Shown piece after piece: positions 1 through 5,769 of a stretch of DNA of 5,923 nucleotides. The stretch comes from Gammaproteobacteria bacterium (lineage in GTDB: Bacteria > Pseudomonadota > Gammaproteobacteria > SZUA-229). The position numbers and the translations under genes are program-made. Every line of letters starts with the position of its first letter. Within the stretch, counting starts at the first letter, position 1. The stretch lies in NCBI GenBank assembly GCA_011051475.1, contig DRLE01000113.1, positions 1 through 5,923 on the forward strand, read 5' to 3'. The notes beneath the pieces were generated by a model, which saw only the letters and a program-made list of their open reading frames with translations, made no database searches and was not told the DNA's origin.

Positions 1-1
1 C

Positions 2-160
2 TTAGGGAACCTCTGATTAATAACGACTTTGTCATCCTGAGCGCAGCGTAGCGAAGTCGAAGGATCTTTTACTACTGTGCGATCAATGAGTTACGGAGCA
101 TAAGATTTTTCGACTTCACTTCGTTCCGCTCAAAATGACATTAATTCAGAGGTTCCTTAG
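2..160. mobile_element. MITE-like palindromic repeat element, copy 1 (151 bp with candidate 4-bp target duplication)
   Basis: The ends form a perfect 11-bp inverted repeat, GGAACCTCTGA at 6-16 and TCAGAGGTTCC at 146-156. Directly outside lie identical TTAG tetranucleotides (2-5 and 157-160), which look like a target-site duplication. The palindrome continues inward: 30-69 and the reverse complement of 101-140 agree at 31 of 40 positions without gaps. One arm carries the motif GTCATCCTGAGCGCAGC, the other GTCATTTTGAGCGGAACG. There is no room for a transposase, so it would be moved in trans. The GG-starting ends and a TTAG duplication fit the YTAR target preference of the IS5 group; that assignment is inference. 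A diverged copy lies inverted at 5580-5769. Confidence 0.8.
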
Positions 161-198
161 AACCTAAAACTCAAAACTTCCTTAAAATTTCATTTTTT

Positions 199-1020
199 AT
201 GCAGACACAGTGCCCACATTGCCACACCCGTTTTCGCATCACGGAAACCCAGCTCAATATGGCAGAGGGATATGTGCGTTGTGGCGTTTGCAAGGAGGTG
301 TTCAATGCTCACGAAGTGGAGCTGACGGAAACTGAAGATACTGAAATCGAGCATAATGAAGAACTCGAGCGCCTTTCAGCCGATGAATATGAACGCCAGA
401 CCGCCATGGCCGATGGCAAGGAGGCCCCTGACGAAGACAGCCCGGCAGAAGAAGATGACAATGAGGACAGTTACGACCTTTTCGATGAGGAACATAACAA
501 AACACTGACCCATGTCGTTCCCGACCATATCCGCGAAAGCGAGGGGAATCGTTCCTGGCTGCCCACGCTGCTATGGAGCCTGGGCATTATTCTGCTAACA
601 GCGACATTGTTCCTGGAATACATCTGGTTCAATCGTGAAGCGATCAGTCGCCTGCCGGAAATACGTGATGCCCTGATGGAAACCTGCCTGCAGTATGACT
701 GCAGCCAGCTGGTTTTGCGTGACAGCTCCCGCATCGAACTGCGCAGCCGCAATGTCTACAGCCATCCCGGGAACAAACAGGCACTCAAGGTGGAACTGAC
801 CATACAGAACACCAGTGACTTCAGCCAGCCGTGGCCGCTGATGCAGGTAGCTTTCTCCGATGCTCGGGGCCAGCCGGTGGCCGCAAGGCGCTTCTCGCCG
901 GAGGAATACCTGGGCTCGAAACCCGCCGAACCCATCAGGCCGGGCGATACCGCATCTATCAGCATGGAAATTCAGGATCCGGGCAAACAGGCCGTTACCT
1001 ATGAGTTTGATTTTTTATAA
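199..1020 (+). CDS. Zinc-ribbon (MJ0042-type) / DUF3426 single-pass membrane protein, function unknown
   Basis: This 273-residue protein starts with a zinc ribbon whose ligands are Cys5, Cys8, Cys28 and Cys31 (CPHC and CGVC). A strongly acidic, probably disordered linker spans about 38-100. One hydrophobic membrane segment lies at about 121-143, and a DUF3426 domain fills the rest, with the family-like stretches QPWPLMQVAFSDARG and RRFSPEEYLG. A cysteine pair, Cys163 and Cys168, follows the membrane segment. The layout predicts a cytoplasmic zinc ribbon and a periplasmic C-terminal domain. ATG 199 is chosen because the first CxxC begins at residue 5; no Shine-Dalgarno is visible in the A/T-rich leader. 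In many gammaproteobacteria this family sits between prmA and dusB, as here with dusB 35 nt downstream. The molecular role of the family is not known to me. Confidence 0.9.
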   Translation: MQTQCPHCHTRFRITETQLNMAEGYVRCGVCKEVFNAHEVELTETEDTEIEHNEELERLSADEYERQTAMADGKEAPDEDSPAEEDDNEDSYDLFDEEHNKTLTHVVPDHIRESEGNRSWLPTLLWSLGIILLTATLFLEYIWFNREAISRLPEIRDALMETCLQYDCSQLVLRDSSRIELRSRNVYSHPGNKQALKVELTIQNTSDFSQPWPLMQVAFSDARGQPVAARRFSPEEYLGSKPAEPIRPGDTASISMEIQDPGKQAVTYEFDFL

Positions 1021-1037
1021 GGCAAAAGCGGCATAAT
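1007..1037 (+). promoter_or_regulatory. Weak candidate promoter ahead of dusB-fis
   Basis: TTGATT at 1007-1012 and CATAAT at 1032-1037 resemble -35 and -10 boxes, but the 19-nt spacer is long and the -35 overlaps the end of the preceding gene. It would give a very short leader before the dusB ATG at 1056. In Escherichia coli the fis promoter lies upstream of dusB, which is the only reason to note this weak match. Confidence 0.2.
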
Positions 1038-1055
1038 CTGGCAAAATACCCCGTT

Positions 1056-2045
1056 ATGAAAATTGGCCCCTACGCGTTCAGCAATGCCGTTATCCTCGCC
1101 CCTATGGCCGGGATTACCGACCGCCCGTTCAGAAACCTGTGCTACCAGCTGGGCGCAGACCTGTGCGTGTCCGAGATGGTGACCTCGCAGAAACACCTGT
1201 GGCGCTCGAAAAAAACCCGGCTTCGCCTCAACCATGAGGGTGAAGCCGGCATACGCAGCGTACAGATTGCCGGCACCGACCCCCTGCAGATGGCGGAAGC
1301 TGCCCGTTTTAACGCCAGCCGGGGAGCACAGATTATCGATATCAATATGGGCTGCCCGGCGAAGAAAGTGTGCAATGTGCAGGCAGGCTCGGCCCTGCTG
1401 AAAAACGAGACACTGGTTGCCGATATCCTGCAGGCCGTGGTCAGCGCTGTCGAGGTGCCGGTCACCCTGAAAATCCGCACCGGCTGGGACCGGCATAATC
1501 GTAATGCCGTCAGCATTGCCCGCATTGCGCAGGACTGCGGCATACGAGCCCTGACCGTGCATGGGCGCACCCGCGCCGATGCCTATCGCGGCGAGGCCGA
1601 GTATGAAACCATCGCCGCGGTCAAGGCCGTCAGCAGCATCCCGGTTATCGCTAACGGTGATATTACCGGCCCGCAGAAAGCCCGTGATGTTCTGGCGCAG
1701 ACCGGCGCCGATGCCCTGATGATCGGCCGTGGCGCCCAGGGTGACCCGTGGATTTTCACGCGGATAAAACACTTCCTCGAAACCGGCAGGCTGCCGGCAT
1801 TACCGGACAACGGGGAAATTGCCGATATTGTTAGCCAGCACCTGAAAAACTTGTATAATTTCTACGGTGAGCCGTCCGGTGTTCGTATCGCACGCAAACA
1901 CATCGGCTGGTACCTGAAACGCTGGTGTCCGCCTGAGCAGGCAGAGATATTCAGAAAAAGCATAAACCAGATAGATGACAGCCAGCAGCAGTATCGACTG
2001 GTGAAAGATTTTTTTATGACACAACCAACCCTGTTGGCCGCCTAG
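1056..2045 (+). CDS. dusB: tRNA-dihydrouridine synthase B
   Basis: FMN- and NADPH-dependent enzyme that reduces uridine to dihydrouridine in the tRNA D-loop; DusB of E. coli acts at position 17. The 329-residue product matches the E. coli protein (about 321 residues) along its length, including the first residues (MxIGxY), which supports ATG 1056 although no good Shine-Dalgarno is seen. Visible features are APMAGITDRPFR (15-26, FMN site), the catalytic cysteine in NMGCPAKKV (Cys100), TLKIRTGW (137-144) with the FMN-contacting Lys139, VHGRTR (168-173), IANGDI (198-203) and the phosphate-binding GRGAQG (224-229). The C-terminal helical domain keeps VRIARKHIGWYLK (276-288). It lies 35 nt after the zinc-ribbon gene and 39 nt before fis, the conserved dusB-fis pair. 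The protein appears intact and active. Confidence 0.97.
   Translation: MKIGPYAFSNAVILAPMAGITDRPFRNLCYQLGADLCVSEMVTSQKHLWRSKKTRLRLNHEGEAGIRSVQIAGTDPLQMAEAARFNASRGAQIIDINMGCPAKKVCNVQAGSALLKNETLVADILQAVVSAVEVPVTLKIRTGWDRHNRNAVSIARIAQDCGIRALTVHGRTRADAYRGEAEYETIAAVKAVSSIPVIANGDITGPQKARDVLAQTGADALMIGRGAQGDPWIFTRIKHFLETGRLPALPDNGEIADIVSQHLKNLYNFYGEPSGVRIARKHIGWYLKRWCPPEQAEIFRKSINQIDDSQQQYRLVKDFFMTQPTLLAA
1831..1859 (+). promoter_or_regulatory. Possible internal promoter for fis inside dusB
   Basis: A perfect TATAAT lies at 1854-1859, 17 nt after TTAGCC (1831-1836), which matches only three of six -35 positions. It falls inside the dusB coding region, about 225 nt upstream of the fis start. The TATAAT encodes ordinary residues of the conserved C-terminal domain, so chance is a fair explanation. 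Confidence 0.2.
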
Positions 2046-2084
2046 AGAATCTCCAGGCAGACAACAGTACAGGCATTTAAAAAC

Positions 2085-2366
2085 ATGAGCCCAGATGACA
2101 TGCTAGAACAGGACAGGGACAACAATAAACAGGAAATTTCACAACTCAGCCACGCGGTAAAACATTCCATACGCCGCTACCTTTTTGAGCTCGATGGCAC
2201 CCAGCCGAACGACCTTTATGACCTTGTATTAAAGCAGATAGAACAACCCCTGTTCGAGGCCATACTGGAGCACACCAAGGGCAACCAGAGCCGCGCCGCG
2301 CAGATGCTGGGGCTAAACCGCGGTACCCTGCGCAAGAAACTGCGCACCTACAATCTGCATAAATAA
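2085..2366 (+). CDS. fis: DNA-binding protein Fis (factor for inversion stimulation)
   Basis: Small homodimeric nucleoid protein that bends DNA, activates rRNA and tRNA promoters and assists recombination and replication. The product has 93 residues, against 98 in E. coli. The core PNDLYDLVLKQIEQPL (41-56) forms the dimer helices. The C-terminal helix-turn-helix spans about 67-90, with GNQSRAAQMLGLNRGTLRKK (66-85) nearly identical to the E. coli sequence. The N-terminal 25 residues are variable, as usual. ATG 2085 is preceded only by a poor ribosome-binding site; ATG 2100 would remove five residues and cannot be excluded. It follows dusB by 39 nt, so it is probably co-transcribed and its expression set by an upstream promoter. 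A repeat element begins six nucleotides after the stop. Confidence 0.97.
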   Translation: MSPDDMLEQDRDNNKQEISQLSHAVKHSIRRYLFELDGTQPNDLYDLVLKQIEQPLFEAILEHTKGNQSRAAQMLGLNRGTLRKKLRTYNLHK

Positions 2367-2371
2367 AGCTT

Positions 2372-2580
2372 AAAGGCTGAACCGCAGAGAAAAGCATCAA
2401 AGCATTTGGCCGCAAAGAACGCAAAAGACGCAAAGAAAAACGCAAAAAGAGATTTTTTTTCGCGCCTTTTGCGTTCTTTGCGGCAGAAAGTTTTTAGATT
2501 TTATCTAATGGCAGGTGCGGACTCTATCTGCGGCCTGGCTAAAAAAACGCTTTTCTTTGCGCCTCTGCGGTTCAGCTTTT
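2372..2580. repeat. MITE-like element with nested inverted repeats between fis and purH
   Basis: The outer arms, 2372-2389 and 2563-2580, are inverted repeats agreeing at 17 of 18 positions around GCTGAACCGCAGAG. Inside them lies a perfect 19-bp inverted repeat (2409-2427 and 2466-2484), and the left half carries tandem-like CGCAAA units about every nine bases from 2411 to about 2446. The motif set (ACCGCAGAG, GCAAAGAACGCAAAAG) recalls dispersed bacterial repeats of the 'CGCAGAG...CGCAAAG' kind; that is recognition from memory, not a search. It differs from the family at 2-160. It fills most of the 303-nt gap between fis and purH. A 75-codon reading frame across it (2406-2633) shows no protein-like features and is not annotated. 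Confidence 0.75.
2409..2484. repeat. Perfect 19-bp inner inverted repeat (long stem-loop)
   Basis: GCCGCAAAGAACGCAAAAG at 2409-2427 is exactly reverse-complemented at 2466-2484, with a 38-nt loop that includes a run of eight T (about 2453-2460). In an RNA reading through from fis this would fold into a strong hairpin and may protect or end the fis transcript. The T run sits in the loop rather than after the stem, so it is not a classical intrinsic terminator. Confidence 0.7.
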
Positions 2581-2604
2581 CAATCACACCTCCCCACCCT
2601 TCCA

Positions 2605-2634
2605 GTGTCAAAAAATCCACCCGTCAGGTATAAT
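2605..2634 (+). promoter_or_regulatory. Probable sigma-70 promoter of purH
   Basis: A consensus TATAAT lies at 2629-2634. GTGTCA (2605-2610) matches four of six bases of the -35 box, with an 18-nt spacer. Transcription would begin near 2641, leaving a leader of about 29 nt that contains the purH ribosome-binding site. The promoter starts 25 nt outside the repeat element, so purH would not depend on read-through from fis. No convincing PurR operator is visible. Confidence 0.6.
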
Positions 2635-2655
2635 TCCCGCCTTTAGCAAAACCGT

Positions 2656-2661
2656 AGAAGG
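2656..2661 (+). promoter_or_regulatory. Ribosome-binding site of purH
   Basis: AGAAGG ends eight nucleotides before ATG 2670. It is the clearest Shine-Dalgarno in the window and fixes the purH start, which also agrees with the family's N-terminus. Confidence 0.6.
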
Positions 2662-2669
2662 CTACTTAA

Positions 2670-4241
2670 ATGACCGACGCAAGCTCCCGCCCCGTACGAC
2701 GCGCCCTTATCAGTGTTTCCGACAAAACCGGCATTGTTGACTTTGCCCGCGCCCTGAGTGAACGGGGTGTCGAGATTCTCTCCACCGGCGGCACCGCCAG
2801 GCTGCTGGTGGACAATATGATTCCGGTCATGGAAGTCTCCCAGTACACGGGCTTTCCTGAAATCATGGACGGCCGCGTCAAGACGCTGCACCCGAAGATT
2901 CACGGCGGTATTCTCGGCCGCCGCGGTATTGATGACAGTGTCATGAAGGTCAACGGCATCGACCCTATCGACCTGATCGTGGTTAACCTCTACCCCTTTG
3001 AAGCCACCGTGGCAAAGGAAGGCTGCAGTCTGGAAGACGCCATTGAAAACATCGATATCGGCGGCCCGGCCATGGTCCGCGCCAGCGCCAAGAATCACGC
3101 CTATGTCAGCATTATTGTCGAGCCGGAAGACTATGGCCGTGTACTGCAGGAACTCAATGACAATGACGGCGTTGTCAGCGACGCCACCCGTTTCGACCTC
3201 GCGGTAAAGGCCTTTGAACATACCGCCAGCTATGACGGCATGATCGCCAACTATCTTGGCCGGGTTAAAGCCGATGGCGGCATGGAAGAACTGCCGCGTA
3301 CCATCAACCTGCAGTTCAACAAGGCCCAGGAAATGCGCTATGGCGAAAACCCGCACCAGAGTGCTGCCTTCTACACCGAAAAAACCCCGGCCGAGGCCAG
3401 TATCGCCACTGCCCGCCAGTTGCAGGGCAAGGAACTGTCGTATAACAATATCGGCGATACCGATGCCGCGCTGGAGTGTGTCAAACAGTTCGAGGAACCG
3501 GCCTGCGTTATCGTCAAGCACGCCAACCCCTGCGGCGTTTCCATCCAGGACAGCATTATGGATGCCTATGATGCCGCCTACAGCACCGACCCGGAATCCG
3601 CCTTCGGCGGCATTATCGCCTTCAACCGCGAACTCGATGGCGAGACCGCAAAAGCCATTGTCGAGCGCCAGTTCGTGGAAGTCATTATCGCACCGAAAGT
3701 CAGCGAAGCGGCGCTGGCCGCGGTGGCCGAAAAGAAAAACGTGCGCCTGCTGGAATGCGGTGAATGGGGCGAGGCGCAGCAACGCCTTGACTTCAAGCGC
3801 GTCAATGGCGGCCTGCTGGTACAGGATGCCGACCTGCTGCTGTATAACGAACTGAAGGTGGTCACTCAACGCCAGCCCAGCGAGCAGGAAATGAACGACC
3901 TGCTGTTCAGCTGGAAGGTGGCGAAGTTCGTCAAATCCAATGCGATAGTCTACGGCAAGAACAATATGACCATCGGCGTCGGCGCCGGCCAGATGAGCCG
4001 CATCAACAGCGCGCGTATCGCCGGCATCAAGGCCGAACATGCCGGTCTGGAAGTACCCGGATCGGTAATGGCCTCGGATGCCTTCTTCCCCTTCCGTGAT
4101 GGCATCGATGCCGCCCACGAAGCCGGCATTGTCGCGGTGATTCAGCCCGGTGGTTCCATGCGCGACGAGGAAGTCATCGCTGCCGCCGACGAACATAATA
4201 TGGCCATGGTCTTTACCGGTATGCGCCATTTCAGGCACTGA
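2670..4241 (+). CDS. purH: Bifunctional AICAR transformylase / IMP cyclohydrolase
   Basis: Catalyses the last two steps of de novo purine synthesis: formylation of AICAR with 10-formyl-tetrahydrofolate, then ring closure of FAICAR to IMP, in the cytoplasm. The product has 523 residues (E. coli PurH 529) and is complete, ending in the family-typical GMRHFRH. The N-terminal MGS-like cyclohydrolase domain (about 1-200) shows ALISVSDKTGI (12-22), STGGTA (38-43) and GRVKTLHPKIHGG (68-80). The transformylase domain (about 200-523) shows RYGENPHQ (223-230), the catalytic KHANPCG (Lys283, His284), ESAFGG (309-314), GAGQMSR (438-444) and SDAFFPFRDG (469-478). It has its own promoter and Shine-Dalgarno. 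purD, which follows purH in many gammaproteobacteria, is not next; a diguanylate cyclase gene begins 91 nt downstream with no visible terminator between. Confidence 0.98.
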   Translation: MTDASSRPVRRALISVSDKTGIVDFARALSERGVEILSTGGTARLLVDNMIPVMEVSQYTGFPEIMDGRVKTLHPKIHGGILGRRGIDDSVMKVNGIDPIDLIVVNLYPFEATVAKEGCSLEDAIENIDIGGPAMVRASAKNHAYVSIIVEPEDYGRVLQELNDNDGVVSDATRFDLAVKAFEHTASYDGMIANYLGRVKADGGMEELPRTINLQFNKAQEMRYGENPHQSAAFYTEKTPAEASIATARQLQGKELSYNNIGDTDAALECVKQFEEPACVIVKHANPCGVSIQDSIMDAYDAAYSTDPESAFGGIIAFNRELDGETAKAIVERQFVEVIIAPKVSEAALAAVAEKKNVRLLECGEWGEAQQRLDFKRVNGGLLVQDADLLLYNELKVVTQRQPSEQEMNDLLFSWKVAKFVKSNAIVYGKNNMTIGVGAGQMSRINSARIAGIKAEHAGLEVPGSVMASDAFFPFRDGIDAAHEAGIVAVIQPGGSMRDEEVIAAADEHNMAMVFTGMRHFRH

Positions 4242-4332
4242 TTGTAGCGACAGCCAGCACCGTCAGCAGATCATTCACAAGAGGCGAAAATATCATTAAA
4301 AAAACGGCGCGGACTGTGTTATAAAGAGCGTC

Positions 4333-5499
4333 ATGGAAGAGAAACGACTCGAAGAAAACCGGCAACTGCGTGAACGCCTGGATCGTATGCTCAATGAAGC
4401 CCGGCGAAATGAAAAAACGCAGAGCTCGTTCGACGATTTCTCCTTGTCCGTGGTTGCAGCCCAGGGCCCGGAAGAACTGTTCCAGTTACTGCTACAGGAG
4501 CAGAAGAAGTTCCGGGTCGATGATATCCGTCTTTGTATCGTCGACCAGTACCACGAGCATGAACGCCTGCTCACCGAAAGCTACCAGCACAGTTATCCCG
4601 GCCTCAGCTTTCTTGATGTCGACAGCTGCCAGCAGTTTATCGATGTTATCCCCGACAAGCCCATGCTCGGCCAGCATGTGGTCAGCAAGTACGCCGCCCT
4701 TATCGGCCTGGACGATGCCCACGCCTACAAATCCGGCGCGCTGCTGCCGCTGAAACGCGGCGACCGTGTTATCGGCATACAGTTTCTTTTAAGCACCGAT
4801 GAAAATCGCTACAGCCAGGATTACGCCACTACCTTCCTGCAACGACTGGCGGCAATGATCGCCATCTCCATCGAAAACTGCATCAACCGCCAGCGCACGC
4901 TGGAAATGGGTTACCAGGACGGCCTTACCAGCGCCTACAACCGGCGCTACTTTGATGAACGCCTGAAGCATGAAATCAGCCGCTGCCTGCGCAACCACAC
5001 CGACCTGGTCTGCCTGTTCCTGGACGTAGATCACTTCAAGCAGATCAATGACAGCCACGGCCACCAGGTTGGTGACGCGGTACTGGTTCGCCTGGTCACC
5101 CTGATGGGCGAGCAGGTACGCTCCAGCGATATTATCGCCCGTTACGGCGGTGAGGAATTCGCCATTATTCTGCCCGATACCGGCATACAGATCGCCCACG
5201 AAATTGCCGAACGCATCCGCCAGCTGGTTGCCGACCAGAAGCTGATTTTCAATGACAGGACCCTGAGCACAACGGTTTCCATCGGCATTGCCTCGCTCAG
5301 CCAGATCAAGTACCAGAACGGCCTGACCGACAGCAAGCAGCTGCAGAAAAGTGCCGACAAGCTCGACCAGCTGCTGTTACAGAAAGCCGACGAGGCGCTT
5401 TACCTGGCGAAAGAGACCGGACGTAACAAGGTGGTGATAAAAAAGGTGAACAGGAACGAGGCACCGCAGGTGCAGCGAAAAATGAAAAACGAAAAATGA
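4333..5499 (+). CDS. Diguanylate cyclase with N-terminal GAF/DUF484-like sensor domain
   Basis: Predicted to condense two GTP into c-di-GMP. The 388-residue protein begins with a charged, probably coiled-coil helix (about 1-30). A GAF/DUF484-like domain follows (about 38-185); its ligand cannot be told. The GGDEF domain (about 190-370) has DGLTSAYNRR (196-205), the metal- and substrate-binding LDVDHFKQIND (230-240), the active-site loop GGEEF (272-276) and the C-terminal KADEALYLAKETGRNKV (351-367). An inhibitory I-site, RSSD (263-266), stands five residues before GGEEF, so product inhibition is expected. There is no membrane segment or signal peptide, hence it is probably cytosolic. Only a weak AAAGAG precedes ATG 4333, and an in-frame stop at 4297 rules out a much longer form. 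The gene lies 91 nt after purH and may be read from its promoter. The lysine-rich tail (about 371-388) is low-complexity. Confidence 0.93.
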   Translation: MEEKRLEENRQLRERLDRMLNEARRNEKTQSSFDDFSLSVVAAQGPEELFQLLLQEQKKFRVDDIRLCIVDQYHEHERLLTESYQHSYPGLSFLDVDSCQQFIDVIPDKPMLGQHVVSKYAALIGLDDAHAYKSGALLPLKRGDRVIGIQFLLSTDENRYSQDYATTFLQRLAAMIAISIENCINRQRTLEMGYQDGLTSAYNRRYFDERLKHEISRCLRNHTDLVCLFLDVDHFKQINDSHGHQVGDAVLVRLVTLMGEQVRSSDIIARYGGEEFAIILPDTGIQIAHEIAERIRQLVADQKLIFNDRTLSTTVSIGIASLSQIKYQNGLTDSKQLQKSADKLDQLLLQKADEALYLAKETGRNKVVIKKVNRNEAPQVQRKMKNEK

Positions 5500-5519
5500 A
5501 AGACTTTTCGGCTTTGCAG

Positions 5520-5550
5520 AAAAAAAGCGTCCGTATGGACGCTTTTTTTT
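5520..5550. terminator. Intrinsic terminator, apparently bidirectional
   Basis: A 7-bp stem, AGCGTCC (5526-5532) and GGACGCT (5537-5543), closes a GTAT loop and is flanked by an A run (5520-5526) and a T run (5543-5550). It lies 20 nt after the cyclase stop and works as a terminator in either direction, which suits the convergent minus-strand gene ending at 5754. Confidence 0.9.
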
Positions 5551-5579
5551 AGAACGGCATTTCCAGGACATTTTTTCCG

Positions 5580-5769
5580 GGAAATATCTGCTTAATGTCA
5601 TTTTGAGCGGAACGAAGTGGAATCGATATGTCCATGAATGGACGGTATTAGGGTAACGCAGGCGCCGTTAGCGAAAAACCCTAAACTCCGTAAGTCATTG
5701 ATTACACAGAGGCGAAAGATCCTTCGGCTGCGCTCAGGATGACAAAATCACTATTAATCAGAGCTTGCC
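5580..5769. mobile_element. MITE-like palindromic repeat element, copy 2 (inverted relative to copy 1, degraded, with insert)
   Basis: Read on the minus strand this follows the element at 2-160. It shares CTCTGATTAATA and GTCATCCTGAGCGCAGC at one end (5723-5764), GTCATTTTGAGCGGAACGAA at the other (5597-5616) and the central CTCCGTAA.TCATTGAT (5686-5702). It lacks ten bases present in copy 1 near GCGCAGC and carries an extra segment of about 59 bp (5627-5685). Both ends are diverged and no target duplication is visible, so it appears to be an older copy. The outer limits are approximate. It lies between the terminator and the 3' end of a minus-strand gene, and its end contains that gene's stop codon. 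Confidence 0.75.
5627..5685. repeat. Palindromic segment nested in element copy 2
   Basis: This segment has no counterpart in copy 1. It holds a tight hairpin, GTCCAT and ATGGAC (5630-5635 and 5638-5643, two-base loop), and a second inverted repeat, TTAGGGT (5648-5654) and ACCCTAA (5678-5684), with GC-rich inner complementarity. It may be a separate small repeat that landed in the element, or it may be ancestral and lost from copy 1. Confidence 0.5.

Noticed and set aside
2..160. Direct/inverted repeats considered as a CRISPR or phage attachment site
   Set aside because: There are no regularly spaced repeats with unique spacers and no integrase or tRNA nearby; a palindromic MITE explains the structure.
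999..1772. A 257-codon minus-strand frame over dusB
   Set aside because: It is antisense to an unmistakable, conserved dusB and shows no known motif.
2409..2560. GCAAA/TTTGC motifs that look like a PurR operator upstream of purH
   Set aside because: They are part of the repeat element's CGCAAA units, do not form the 16-bp PurR palindrome, and lie well upstream of the predicted -35 box.
2406..2633. A 75-codon + strand frame between fis and purH
   Set aside because: It lies mostly in the inverted-repeat element and its product is lysine-rich low-complexity text produced by the CGCAAA repeats. It also runs over the purH promoter.
3256..3855. A 199-codon + strand frame within purH
   Set aside because: It is an out-of-frame shadow of purH with arginine/proline/serine-rich composition and no domain features.
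2643..4238. A 531-codon open frame on the minus strand across nearly all of purH
   Set aside because: Its codons are exactly in register with purH codons, so stops would need TTA, CTA or TCA in purH, which are rare in GC-rich genes. The translation is low in recognisable motifs, while purH is certain.
4296..4325. TTAAAA and TATAAA as a promoter for the diguanylate cyclase
   Set aside because: The transcript would start at or about the ATG at 4333, leaving no leader, and the boxes lie in an A-rich run where such matches arise by chance.
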